From JACDBE01 sp051002015 (GTDB lineage Bacteria > Actinomycetota > Acidimicrobiia > Spongiisociales > UBA5794), in the NCBI GenBank assembly GCA_051002015.1, contig JBPCMS010000091.1, positions 1 to 37,694 on the forward strand: 37,694 bases of DNA. Reading direction: 5' to 3'. The position numbers and the translations under genes are program-made. Shown one piece after another: positions 1 through 6,893 of this stretch; position 1 is the first letter of the stretch, and each line of letters opens with the position of its first letter. Under the pieces are notes generated by a model. The model was given only the letters and a program-made list of their open reading frames with translations, did not search any database and had not been told where the DNA came from.

Positions 1-135
1 GCGATGAGGCGACAGCCGAAGAGCCATGACCAGAGGCTCCGCCGGAGAGGAGGAGACTCGGCGGTTGGGGTTGGGGCCCCCAACCGCACTGCGATGAGGC
101 GACAGCCGAAGAGCCATGACCAGAGGCTCCGCCGG
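1..135. repeat. 45-bp direct repeat, two copies 90 bp apart, with a hairpin between
   Basis: Bases 1-45 and 91-135 are identical over 45 bp (both begin GCGATGAGGCGACAGCC). Between them lies a strong inverted repeat: GCGGTTGGGG at 61-70 pairs with CCCCAACCGC at 78-87. The second copy runs into the upstream part of the first small gene. The array may continue to the left of the window. No coding role is apparent, and no other copy was noticed in this window. Confidence 0.8.
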
Positions 136-169
136 CGTGATCCCCCTTCATCTGCTACAACGGCGGGTG

Positions 170-439
170 ATGGAACCCGGCTCATCCCCCGCCTCCTGGG
201 CAACGGTGCGCCGTCTCGGCTCGGTGGTTGCCCGCCACCCGGACATATGGCTCGAGGCGGTCCGGCTGGCGGTGGCCACCGCACCGGCCGGCTGGTGGCG
301 GCGGCGACCGTTCCTCCCCGTGCCCGACGCCTCCTATCTGCGCTGGCGGGCGGCAACCGCATACGGCGGCGGCGGGGAGGTCCCCGAGGAGCCGGAGGAC
401 GTGGTCGCCTACCTCCGCTGGCGGCGTCGCCAGCGCTGA
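170..439 (+). CDS. Small conserved-looking actinobacterial protein of unknown function
   Basis: This encodes an 89-residue, Arg- and Trp-rich protein. The middle reads W-L-E-A-V-R-L-A followed by GWWRRRPFLPVPD and Y-L-R-W-R. The C-terminus reads E-P-E-D-V-V-A-Y-L-R-W. This resembles short uncharacterised actinobacterial proteins with a GWWRRPPFLPLPD-type core, from memory only. No catalytic motif, signal peptide or convincing membrane segment is visible. An in-frame ATG at 116 lies inside the direct repeat, so the ATG at 170 (or GTG at 167) is preferred; neither has a strong ribosome-binding site. The gene converges on the recombinase-like gene with a 48-bp gap. Function is unknown. Confidence 0.6.
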   Translation: MEPGSSPASWATVRRLGSVVARHPDIWLEAVRLAVATAPAGWWRRRPFLPVPDASYLRWRAATAYGGGGEVPEEPEDVVAYLRWRRRQR

Positions 440-487
440 GCCCTCGCCGGCTTCGGGTGCGGTCGGGCAAGGCGGCGCCGGCGCCGG

Positions 488-910
488 TCAGGGACCTTCG
501 AGCAGGCGGCGCCTGTCGTCTGCGGCTTCGAGCAGCCGGCGCATCGCCTTCCGGTCCCCGGTGCCGTCCTCGCCGGCGAGGGCTGCTCCGTCCTCGGGGT
601 CGGTGGAGAGGACGACGCCACCCCTGCGGCGCAGCTCCCACAGGGCCAGCTCCTGGTCGGCGGGGTCGGCGCCGAGCACGGCGACCGAGGCGATGACAAC
701 GGCGTCGGCGGCGCCGGCGTCGAGGAGAGCGAGCAGGGCGCGCAGCCCGCCGACCCGGTCACCGGTGCGCGGGGAGACGTCGTCCGAGCACACCGCCACC
801 AGCAGCTCGCCCCGTTCGGCGACCCAGCGCCTGATCCGCTCCCATTGGGAGAAGGCGGGTTCGGCCGTGGAGGCGGAGGGAAGCTCACGTATGTAGCCGG
901 CCACGCGCAT
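488..910 (-). CDS. Degenerate serine-recombinase-like (resolvase N-terminal) protein
   Basis: The product has 140 residues. It shows the outline of a serine recombinase N-terminal domain: MRVAGYIRE at the start (compare GYxRVS), a Q/W-rich helix, LVAVCSDD, then R-V-G-G-L-R-A-L-L-A-L-L-D-A-G and ADAVVIASVAVLG, and finally GVVLSTDPED. The nucleophile region reads YIRELPSAS rather than YxRxS, and the usual R-L-x-R element reads VAVLGADPAD, so recombinase chemistry is doubtful. There is no C-terminal DNA-binding domain; full recombinases are much longer. It is transcribed divergently from the HNH gene, with 78 bp between the starts. The start is the ATG at 908-910; upstream extension would run through the HNH gene. 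A stand-alone regulatory or DNA-associated role is possible but not shown. Confidence 0.65.
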   Translation of the reverse strand: MRVAGYIRELPSASTAEPAFSQWERIRRWVAERGELLVAVCSDDVSPRTGDRVGGLRALLALLDAGAADAVVIASVAVLGADPADQELALWELRRRGGVVLSTDPEDGAALAGEDGTGDRKAMRRLLEAADDRRRLLEGP

Positions 911-977
911 CGGCCCCAGTGTGCCAGGGCGGGGGCGAATCGGCGAGCAACGGCTCAGCAGCCATGGTCTTCGCTGG

Positions 978-983
978 TACGCT
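978..983 (+). promoter_or_regulatory. Candidate -10 element giving a leaderless HNH transcript
   Basis: TACGCT fits the actinobacterial TANNNT -10 pattern and ends 5 nt before the ATG at 989. Transcription would therefore begin at or next to the start codon. There is no Shine-Dalgarno sequence ahead of the ATG, which agrees with a leaderless message. No good -35 hexamer is visible. Confidence 0.4.
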
Positions 984-988
984 GCCGT

Positions 989-1477
989 ATGCTGAGAGCG
1001 CTCGTGCTCAACGCCACATACGAACCGCTGTCGGTGGTTACGGCCCGGCGGGCGGTGGTGCTCGTCGTGCGCGAGCGGGCTGAGGTGGTGGAGAGCAACG
1101 GGCACATCTACCACTCCGAGCATCTCGTCATCGCCGCCCCTTCGGTGATCAAGCTGCGGCGGTACGTCAAGGTCCGTCTCGACCGGCGCACCCCGCTCAA
1201 CCGCAGGGCCGTCTTCCTCAGGGACGAGCACGCCTGCCAGTACTGCGGTCGTCCCGCCGAGAACATCGACCATGTCGTACCCCGTTCCCAGGGCGGCTCG
1301 CACACCTGGGACAACGTGGTGGCGGCGTGCCGTCGCTGCAACACCCGCAAGGGTGGGCGGACCCCGGAGCAGGCGGGGGTGTCGCTGATCCGCCAGCCTG
1401 GCGCCCCACGCAGCGGCTGGACGATGTCCACCGGGGCCCGACCCGACCCGACCTGGGAGCGCTACCTGGTCGGCTGA
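989..1477 (+). CDS. HNH endonuclease family protein
   Basis: This 162-residue protein begins MLRALVLNATYEPLSVV, a start typical of short actinobacterial HNH proteins. The zinc-stabilised HNH core is complete: C83-x2-C86 (CQYC), I-D94-H95-VVPRSQGG, W-D-N109, and C114-x2-C117 (CRRC) followed by NTRKGGR. The N-terminal 80 residues are a family-specific beta-rich region. The protein is probably a metal-dependent nuclease; its substrate and role are unknown. Homologues are widespread in actinobacteria as housekeeping-like genes rather than inside homing elements (family knowledge). The ATG at 989 is preferred over an earlier in-frame ATG because the protein then starts with the conserved LNATYEPL block. 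It lies about 170 bp ahead of mraZ, with a separate promoter between them. Confidence 0.85.
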   Translation: MLRALVLNATYEPLSVVTARRAVVLVVRERAEVVESNGHIYHSEHLVIAAPSVIKLRRYVKVRLDRRTPLNRRAVFLRDEHACQYCGRPAENIDHVVPRSQGGSHTWDNVVAACRRCNTRKGGRTPEQAGVSLIRQPGAPRSGWTMSTGARPDPTWERYLVG

Positions 1478-1540
1478 CCGCACCGGTCGCCCCGCCGGGG
1501 GACGCCATCTGCCCTTCTTCACCCCGATATGCGTTCTCTC

Positions 1541-1635
1541 CTGGAGACCTTGTGGGGCGTTGTGGGACAAAAGGGTTGACAGTGGGGTGAAAGGGGAGCA
1601 AAGTGGTGCCTCGTGGAGACGATGTGCCGAGTGGA
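1541..1635 (+). promoter_or_regulatory. mraZ promoter region with phased TGGG-like MraZ boxes
   Basis: G-rich boxes recur about every 10-11 bp: TGGAG at 1542, GTGGG at 1552, GTGGG at 1562, AGGG at 1572, GTGGG at 1582, AGGGG at 1592, GTGGT at 1603, GTGGA at 1613 and GTGGA at 1631. MraZ is known to bind TGGGN repeats separated by 5 nt, which is the same 10-bp period. Inside the array is TTGACA at 1576-1581, a good -35. Seventeen bases downstream is CAAAGT at 1599-1604, a weak -10. Transcription would start near 1611, giving a leader of about 35 nt. Confidence 0.65.
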
Positions 1636-1646
1636 GATGGCGTGAC

Positions 1647-2084
1647 GTGTTCCTGGGGTTGTACGAACACTCGCTTGACGAGAAGGGGCGGCTGGTGCTG
1701 CCCCGGAAGTTCCGCGCCGCCTTCGCCGAGGGCTGCGTGCTGTCCAAGGGCCATGAAGGAGCCGTCGAAGTCTGGCCGACCGCTGCCTACGAAGAGCATC
1801 TCCACCGGTATTCCCCGCTGCCCGGGACCAGGGAGAAGGTTCGCTCCTTCAAGCGCAGCCGGACTGTCTTCGCCAGCGCCGAGATTCCCGACCGACAGGG
1901 CCGGGTCACCGTCAGCGAGGTGCTTCGCAGGTGGGCCGGCATGGACAGCCAGGTCGTGGTCACCGGGGTCGATGACCACCTCGAGCTGTGGGCACCCCAG
2001 GTGTGGGCCGAGATCGAGGTCGCGGTCGACGAGGTCTTCCGCAACATGGACGAGGACCTCGACACCATCGGGGAGTCCTCATGA
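1647..2084 (+). CDS. mraZ: Transcriptional regulator MraZ
   Basis: The product has 145 residues, the usual MraZ length. It contains two AbrB-like swapped-hairpin halves, each with the family DxxxR motif: DEKGR at 11-15 and DRQGR at 82-86. MraZ forms a ring-shaped oligomer that binds TGGGN repeats ahead of its own gene and represses the dcw operon. The GTG at 1647 gives the canonical start M-F-L-G-L-Y-E-H-S-L-D-E-K-G-R; a GGAG lies about 10 nt upstream. The in-frame ATG at 1560 falls within the promoter array and is rejected. The gene heads the operon, and 138 bp separate it from rsmH. That gap holds the inverted repeat described separately. Confidence 0.95.
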   Translation: MFLGLYEHSLDEKGRLVLPRKFRAAFAEGCVLSKGHEGAVEVWPTAAYEEHLHRYSPLPGTREKVRSFKRSRTVFASAEIPDRQGRVTVSEVLRRWAGMDSQVVVTGVDDHLELWAPQVWAEIEVAVDEVFRNMDEDLDTIGESS

Positions 2085-2137
2085 CCGCCAAGCCCACCAC
2101 GTCCCTGCCCGCCCTGTCCGACACCGTTCCGTCTGGT

Positions 2138-2226
2138 CCATGGTCAGCCTCCCGGATGCCAATTGGGAGGCCCCTTACTCCGCCCGCTTCCAGGTTGGCG
2201 CCAGCGCTCCGGGAGGCTGACCATGG
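2138..2226 (+). promoter_or_regulatory. Inverted repeat sequestering the rsmH RBS and start, with a competing hairpin
   Basis: CCATGGTCAGCCTCCCGGA at 2138-2156 is the exact reverse complement of 2208-2226. The second arm contains the GGGAGG Shine-Dalgarno sequence (2211-2216) and the ATG (2223-2225) of rsmH. The first arm also contains GCCTCCC (2147-2153), which can pair with GGGAGGC at 2165-2171 to form a local 7-bp hairpin with an 11-nt loop. The two pairings are mutually exclusive. In RNA this would act as an on/off translational switch; it could also be an operator or a fossil inverted duplication. Confidence 0.6.
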
Positions 2227-3191
2227 CTCAGACACCCGCCGGGGGATATCACGTCCCGGTGATGACCGCCGAGGTGGTGGAGCTGCTGGCTCCCCTCGGC
2301 TCGGGGGTGGTGGTGGACGCCACATTCGGGGGAGGAGGGCACACGGCAGCGTTGCTCGCCGCGGCGCCGGGCCTTCGCATCCTCGCAGTCGACCGGGATC
2401 CAGACGCGATTGCCCTGGTCCCGGTCGACACCCGGGTCCGGGCCGTGACCGCAAACTTCGCCGACCTGGCCCTGGTCCTGGAGGACCGGGAGACCCGCAG
2501 GTGGATCGATGAGCCTGATCCAGGTCATCCGGGTGGCGGTCTCTTGGCTGGGGTGCTCTTCGACCTGGGTGTCTCGTCCCATCAGCTCGATGCGGCCCGG
2601 CGCGGCTTCTCGTATCACGTCGCCGGTCCGCTCGACATGCGGATGGGTGTCGATGCGGCTCGCACCGCAGGCGACATCGTCAACGGCGCAGACCGCGACG
2701 AGCTGGTCCGCATCTTCCGCCGCTACGGAGAGGAGCGCTTCGCTCCCAGGATCGCCGACGCCGTGGTGCGCCACCGCCCCTTCGACGACACCGCCCAGCT
2801 CGCCGCCGTGGTGGCGGCTGCGATCCCGGCCGCCGGGCGACGTGCCGGGCATCCGGCGCGGCGTGTCTTCCAGGCGATCAGGATCGCCGTCAACGATGAG
2901 CTCGACGCCATCGCCGCCGGTCTCGACGCCGCCGTCGCCGGCCTCCGCCCCGGAGGAAGGATCGTGGTGATCGCCTACCACTCGCTCGAGGACCGGATCG
3001 TCAAGCGCCGCTTGGTGCGGGGGAGCAAGGGCTGTGTCTGCCCTCCCGAGTTCCCGGTGTGCGTCTGCGACACCACACAGGAGCTGCGGCTGCTCACCCG
3101 CAAGCCGCGCCGCCCCAGCCTCGAGGAGATCGCCCGCAACCCGCGCGCCCGCAGCGCCCTGCTCAGGGCGGCGGAGCGGATCGTCGCATGA
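2223..3191 (+). CDS. rsmH: 16S rRNA m4C1402 N4-methyltransferase RsmH (MraW)
   Basis: RsmH is SAM-dependent and methylates N4 of C1402 in the 16S rRNA decoding site. The product has 322 residues. HVPVM at 10-14 is followed by the SAM-binding motif DATFGGGGHT at 32-41. Further motifs in order are LAVDRDPDAI, LFDLGVSSHQLD, RGFSY with PLDMRM, RRYGEERFA, FQAIRIAVNDEL, IAYHSLEDRIVKRR and the Cys pairs CVCPPEFPVCVC. The C-terminus is the usual RKPxxPS/EIxxNPRARSA block. The start ATG at 2223 has a strong GGGAGG 6 nt upstream. That ribosome-binding site lies inside a 19-bp inverted repeat, so initiation may be controlled. The stop overlaps the next start as ATGA. Confidence 0.96.
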   Translation: MAQTPAGGYHVPVMTAEVVELLAPLGSGVVVDATFGGGGHTAALLAAAPGLRILAVDRDPDAIALVPVDTRVRAVTANFADLALVLEDRETRRWIDEPDPGHPGGGLLAGVLFDLGVSSHQLDAARRGFSYHVAGPLDMRMGVDAARTAGDIVNGADRDELVRIFRRYGEERFAPRIADAVVRHRPFDDTAQLAAVVAAAIPAAGRRAGHPARRVFQAIRIAVNDELDAIAAGLDAAVAGLRPGGRIVVIAYHSLEDRIVKRRLVRGSKGCVCPPEFPVCVCDTTQELRLLTRKPRRPSLEEIARNPRARSALLRAAERIVA

Positions 3192-3589
3192 CGACCCATG
3201 ACGCCCCGGTCCGTTCCATCGCCACCGCCCCATCGCGGGTGGCGCGTGAGGCGGAGGCCCGACGCAGACGGCCGTGGCTGGTGTTCTCGATCGTCATCGT
3301 GCTGGCATTCTTCGGGCTGATCGGGGGGCGCATCTCGCTGGATCAGTCCGCCTTCACCGTTGACCGGCTCGAGGATCAGATCGCCACCGAGCAGGCCCGC
3401 CACATGGACCTCGAGCTGGAGATCGCCGAGTTGCGCAGCCCCGAGCGCATCGCCACCGGGGCGGCCGCCATGGGGATGACCTACCCCGAGCGGCAGGTGC
3501 CGCTGGCGGTGGCCGTGGTCGAGAGCGACCCGCACACCGATGTGGACCGTTGGGCCGAACTGAGCGCGCTGCTCGGCGCCCAACCATGA
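3188..3589 (+). CDS. ftsL: FtsL-like septum-formation protein
   Basis: This is a 133-residue bitopic membrane protein. It has a basic, cytoplasmic N-terminus of about 28 residues (RREAEARRRR type), one transmembrane segment at about 30-47, and an external heptad-like region at about 54-90 with RLEDQIATEQ and LELEIAELRSPERI. The motif P-E-R-I-x-x-x-A-x-x-M-G-M is characteristic of FtsL/DivIC-type proteins. FtsL joins FtsQ and FtsB/DivIC to activate septal FtsW-FtsI. Sequence conservation in this family is low, so the call rests on topology and on the position between rsmH and ftsI. It starts in the ATGA overlap with rsmH. A 27-codon ORF starts in the overlap at its stop codon. Confidence 0.85.
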   Translation: MTTHDAPVRSIATAPSRVAREAEARRRRPWLVFSIVIVLAFFGLIGGRISLDQSAFTVDRLEDQIATEQARHMDLELEIAELRSPERIATGAAAMGMTYPERQVPLAVAVVESDPHTDVDRWAELSALLGAQP

Positions 3590-3669
3590 TCCGGACGACC
3601 CGGGGCGTGCTGGCGCACCCTCGGACCGGGTGGGGGACCGGGGAGGCAACCGGCCCCACGGTAGGCTGA
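3586..3669 (+). CDS. Possible 27-residue bridging ORF between ftsL and ftsI
   Basis: The ATG at 3586 overlaps the ftsL stop as ATGA, and the ORF ends in TGA at 3667-3669, one base before the ftsI ATG (TGACATG). It fills the 81-bp gap exactly. The predicted peptide begins MIRTTRGVLAHPRTGWG and is basic and Gly-rich, with no recognised domain. It may be a real micro-protein or only a device that carries ribosomes from ftsL to ftsI, whose own start has only a weak ribosome-binding site (GGTAGG). Chance is also possible in GC-rich DNA. Confidence 0.35.
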   Translation: MIRTTRGVLAHPRTGWGTGEATGPTVG

Positions 3670-3670
3670 C

Positions 3671-5428
3671 ATGGCGGTCCGCTCGATGCGCACCCGCAAC
3701 GTCCGGTTGTTGCTGGTCGCCGCCTCCATCGTCCTCGCCTGGGCGGGGCTCGGGTACCGGCTGGTCCAGGTCCAGGCGGTCAACGCCGAGCACTGGGCAT
3801 CGTCGGGCTCCGACCAGCGGCTGCGCCACGAGTCGCTTCCCGCCGTCAGGGGGACGATCTACGACCGGGACGGCGTCGAGCTGGCGGTGACCGTCGAGGC
3901 GGTGACCGTCATCGCCGACCCCAGCCTGGTCACCAGACCGCGCCGCACCGCCCGCCTGGTCGCACCCGTGGTCGGGGTGGACGTCGCCATGCTCACTGCG
4001 CGGCTCTCCGGCGACGGCAGGTTCGCCTACGTCGCCAGGGCGATCAGCGACGCCGCCGCCGAGCAGCTCGAGCGGGTGATCGAGAAGCACGAGCTCACCG
4101 GGCTGTCGTTCATCACCGAGCCCAAGCGCACCTACCCGGCGGGAGCGCTCGCCTCCCAGCTGGTCGGGTTCGTGATGTCGGACACCGAGCAGGGGCTGGA
4201 GGGGCTGGAGCTCGCCCTCGACGACCACCTCACCGGGACCGACGGCACCCAGGTGATCGAGAGGGACCGGTACGGCATCCCCATCCCGCAGGGGATGTAC
4301 ACGGTGGAGCCCGCCGTCCCCGGCGCCGACGTCGTACTGACCATCGACCGTGAGATCCAGTACGCCGCCGAGCGGTACCTGGCCGAAGCGCTGGAAACCA
4401 CCGGGGCGCGGGCCGGGACCGTGATCGTCCAGCATGTCGCCACCGGCGAGCTGCTCGCCATCGCCAATTCGCCCGGCTTCGACCCCAACGTCCGCCTGGA
4501 CGTCTCGGCGGAGACGGTGCGCAACCGGGCGGTGGCCGATGTCTACGAGCCGGGGTCGACGCTCAAGGTGGTGACCATCGCCGCCGCCCTCGAAGAGGGG
4601 CTGGTCACCCCCGCCACCAGGTTCGACGTTCCCGCCGAGCTGCGGATCCACGACAAGGTATACACCGACACCGGTCGCACCCGACCGGAGGAGATGACCG
4701 TGGCCAGGATCGTGGCCCGGTCGTCCAACATCGGCACCATCACCGTGCAGCAGATCCTCGGCAACAGCCTCCACTACGGCTACCTGGAGCGCTTCGGTCT
4801 GGGCGCCTCGACCGGGTCGGGGCTGCCGGCCGAGGCGGCGGGCCAGCTCCAGCCGGTCAACCAGTGGTGCTCGACCACCTGCGGGCCCAGCACCGCCATC
4901 GGCTACCGGGTGGGGGTGACCCCGCTGCAGATGGCGGCGGTGTTCGCCACCATCGCCAACGGCGGGGTGTGGGTGCAGCCCCACATCGTCAAGGAGATCA
5001 TCCCCACCGACGGGGAACGGATCGTGACCGAGCCGGTCCACCGCACGGTGATCTCCGAGGAGACGGCCAGGACCATGCAACTCATGCTGCAAGGCGTCGT
5101 CGACTCGGGAACGGGGATCAGGGCCGAGGTCGACGGCTACACCGTCGGGGGCAAGACGGGGACCACCGAGAAGTGGATGCCGGACGAGGGCCGGTACTCG
5201 GAGACCGACCGGATCGCCAGCTTCATCGGGATCGCCCCGATCAACGATCCTCAGATCGTGATCGCCGTGGTGCTCGATTCGCCCCACGGCGACGTTCCCG
5301 GGTCGCGTCCCGACGCCAGCGGGGAGCATCCCCGCTACGAGTTCGGCGGGGTGTCCGCCGCCCCGGTGTTCGCCCTGGTGGCCGAGGCGACTCTGCATCA
5401 GCTCGGAGCGCCCCCCGATGGGAGTTGA
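3671..5428 (+). CDS. ftsI: Septal peptidoglycan transpeptidase FtsI (class B PBP3)
   Basis: FtsI crosslinks septal peptidoglycan and works with FtsW. The product has 585 residues: a short cytoplasmic N-terminus, one transmembrane anchor at about 13-30, and a pedestal domain starting with the conserved R-G-x-I-Y-D-R-D-G. The transpeptidase domain carries all three active-site motifs: S296-T-L-K299 (within EPGSTLK), S351-S-N353 and K495-T-G-T498. There are no C-terminal PASTA repeats. The ATG at 3671 follows the bridging ORF by one base. The 3' end overlaps murE by 11 nt. All catalytic residues are intact, so the enzyme should be active and a beta-lactam target. Confidence 0.95.
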   Translation: MAVRSMRTRNVRLLLVAASIVLAWAGLGYRLVQVQAVNAEHWASSGSDQRLRHESLPAVRGTIYDRDGVELAVTVEAVTVIADPSLVTRPRRTARLVAPVVGVDVAMLTARLSGDGRFAYVARAISDAAAEQLERVIEKHELTGLSFITEPKRTYPAGALASQLVGFVMSDTEQGLEGLELALDDHLTGTDGTQVIERDRYGIPIPQGMYTVEPAVPGADVVLTIDREIQYAAERYLAEALETTGARAGTVIVQHVATGELLAIANSPGFDPNVRLDVSAETVRNRAVADVYEPGSTLKVVTIAAALEEGLVTPATRFDVPAELRIHDKVYTDTGRTRPEEMTVARIVARSSNIGTITVQQILGNSLHYGYLERFGLGASTGSGLPAEAAGQLQPVNQWCSTTCGPSTAIGYRVGVTPLQMAAVFATIANGGVWVQPHIVKEIIPTDGERIVTEPVHRTVISEETARTMQLMLQGVVDSGTGIRAEVDGYTVGGKTGTTEKWMPDEGRYSETDRIASFIGIAPINDPQIVIAVVLDSPHGDVPGSRPDASGEHPRYEFGGVSAAPVFALVAEATLHQLGAPPDGS

Positions 5429-6893
5429 GGCCGTCACCCTTGGCCGACTCGCCGCGATCGCCTCCCGCACCCAGCACATCCACCTGGTCGGCGACACCCC
5501 GGTCGACGACCTCCACGCCGACTCGCGCCTGGCCACCGCCGGGTCGGTGTTCGTGGCGGTGCGCGGGTCGAGTCGGGACGGCCACGACCTGGTGGCCGAG
5601 GCCGTCGCCACGGGTGCCGTCGCCGTGGTGGTGGAGCACCCGGTGCCGGTCGCCGTGCCCCAGCTCATCGTCGCCGACACCCGGGCCCTGCTCGGGGCGC
5701 TGGCGGCCGAGGTGCACGGACATCCGGCCTCGCGGATGGTGATGGTGGGGATCACCGGCACCAACGGCAAGACCACGGTGACCCATCTCCTCGCCTCCAT
5801 GGTCTCCGCCGCCGGGAGGGCGCCCGGGGTGATCGGGACCATCGGGGCCAGGATCGGGGCCGAGCCTCTTCCCACCGGGTTCACCACCCCCGAGGCGCCC
5901 GCCCTGCAGCGGCTGCTGCGCCGCATGGTCGACACCGGGGTCGGGGTGGTGGCGATGGAGGTGTCCTCGCACGCCCTCGAGCTGGGCAGGGTCGACGCCG
6001 TCGAGTTCGATGTCGCCGGCTTCACCAACCTGTCGCAGGACCACCTCGACTTCCACGGCGACATGGAGACCTACTTCGCGGTCAAGCGGCGGCTGTTCCA
6101 CCCGGAGCGGAGCAGGGAGGCGGTGGTCGCCATCGACGACCCCTGGGGGCGCCGTCTGGGCGACGAGATCACCATCCCCACCACCACCGTCGGCCTCGAC
6201 GACGCCGCCGACATCGGAGTGGCGTCGATCGACCTGACCGCCTCGGGGGGGAAGCTCGGCGTCCGGCTCGACGGTGGCGGATTCGTGGTACCGCTCCCAC
6301 TGGCGGGACGGTTCAATGCGGTCAACACCCTGGTCGCCATCGGGTGCGCCCTGCGCATCGGGCTGGCCCCCGAGAACATCCGCCGCGGCCTCGCCGAGAT
6401 GGCACCGGTACCGGGCCGGTTCGAGCGGGTCGAGGCGGGCCAGGACTTCACCGTGGTGGTCGACTTCGCCCACACCCCCGATGCCATCCGCACCGTGGTG
6501 GGAGCCGCCCGGGAGATCACCTCGGGCCGGGTGATCGCCGTCGGTGGGGCGGGCGGTGACCGGGACCGGGCCAAGCGGCCCCTGATGGGCGTCGCCCTCG
6601 CCGGTGCGGACCTCGCCGTGATCACCAGCGACAACCCGCGTACCGAGGATCCCGACGCCATCATCGCCCAGATGACCGCCCAGCTCGAACCGGGGGCTGC
6701 GGTCCGGGTCGAGCCGGACCGACGCCGGGCCATCGCCATCGCCCTGGCCGAGGCGCGCCCCGGCGACATCGTGCTCATCCTGGGCAAGGGCCATGAGACC
6801 GGACAGGACATCCATGGTGTCGTCACCCCGTTCGACGACCGTGTCGTCGCCGCCGAAGAGTTGGCGGCGCAGCACCGGGACGGACCGGCATGA
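5418..6893 (+). CDS. murE: UDP-MurNAc-tripeptide synthetase MurE (meso-DAP adding)
   Basis: MurE adds the third residue to UDP-MurNAc-L-Ala-D-Glu in the cytoplasm, using ATP. The product has 491 residues and the three Mur-ligase domains. The N-terminal domain has DSRLATAGSVFVAVRG. The central P-loop is GITGTNGKTT at 111-120, followed by EVSSHAL and NLSQDHLDFH. The C-terminal domain has the DNPR motif at 405-408. DNPR marks ligases that take meso-diaminopimelate rather than lysine, which fits an actinobacterial wall. The start overlaps ftsI by 11 nt, and the stop overlaps murF as ATGA. Confidence 0.96.
   Translation: MGVEAVTLGRLAAIASRTQHIHLVGDTPVDDLHADSRLATAGSVFVAVRGSSRDGHDLVAEAVATGAVAVVVEHPVPVAVPQLIVADTRALLGALAAEVHGHPASRMVMVGITGTNGKTTVTHLLASMVSAAGRAPGVIGTIGARIGAEPLPTGFTTPEAPALQRLLRRMVDTGVGVVAMEVSSHALELGRVDAVEFDVAGFTNLSQDHLDFHGDMETYFAVKRRLFHPERSREAVVAIDDPWGRRLGDEITIPTTTVGLDDAADIGVASIDLTASGGKLGVRLDGGGFVVPLPLAGRFNAVNTLVAIGCALRIGLAPENIRRGLAEMAPVPGRFERVEAGQDFTVVVDFAHTPDAIRTVVGAAREITSGRVIAVGGAGGDRDRAKRPLMGVALAGADLAVITSDNPRTEDPDAIIAQMTAQLEPGAAVRVEPDRRRAIAIALAEARPGDIVLILGKGHETGQDIHGVVTPFDDRVVAAEELAAQHRDGPA

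Noticed and set aside
474..485. 12-bp palindrome GGCGCCGGCGCC between convergent genes
   Set aside because: Such palindromes are common in DNA of this composition; too short and without a T-run to call a terminator.
911..1747. Longer start for the recombinase-like protein on the minus strand
   Set aside because: The open frame continues upstream through the HNH gene, but the family-like start (M-R-V-A-G-Y-I-R) is at 908-910.
2081..2512. ORF starting in an ATGA overlap with mraZ and running into rsmH
   Set aside because: Beyond 2223 it overlaps the well-supported rsmH frame and becomes Arg/Gly/Pro-rich shadow sequence. The ATGA overlap is noted, but no protein signature is visible.
2975..6064. 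Long minus-strand open frame opposite ftsL, ftsI and murE
   Set aside because: It is the complement of intact plus-strand genes in GC-rich DNA. Its translation is low-complexity and carries no family motif.
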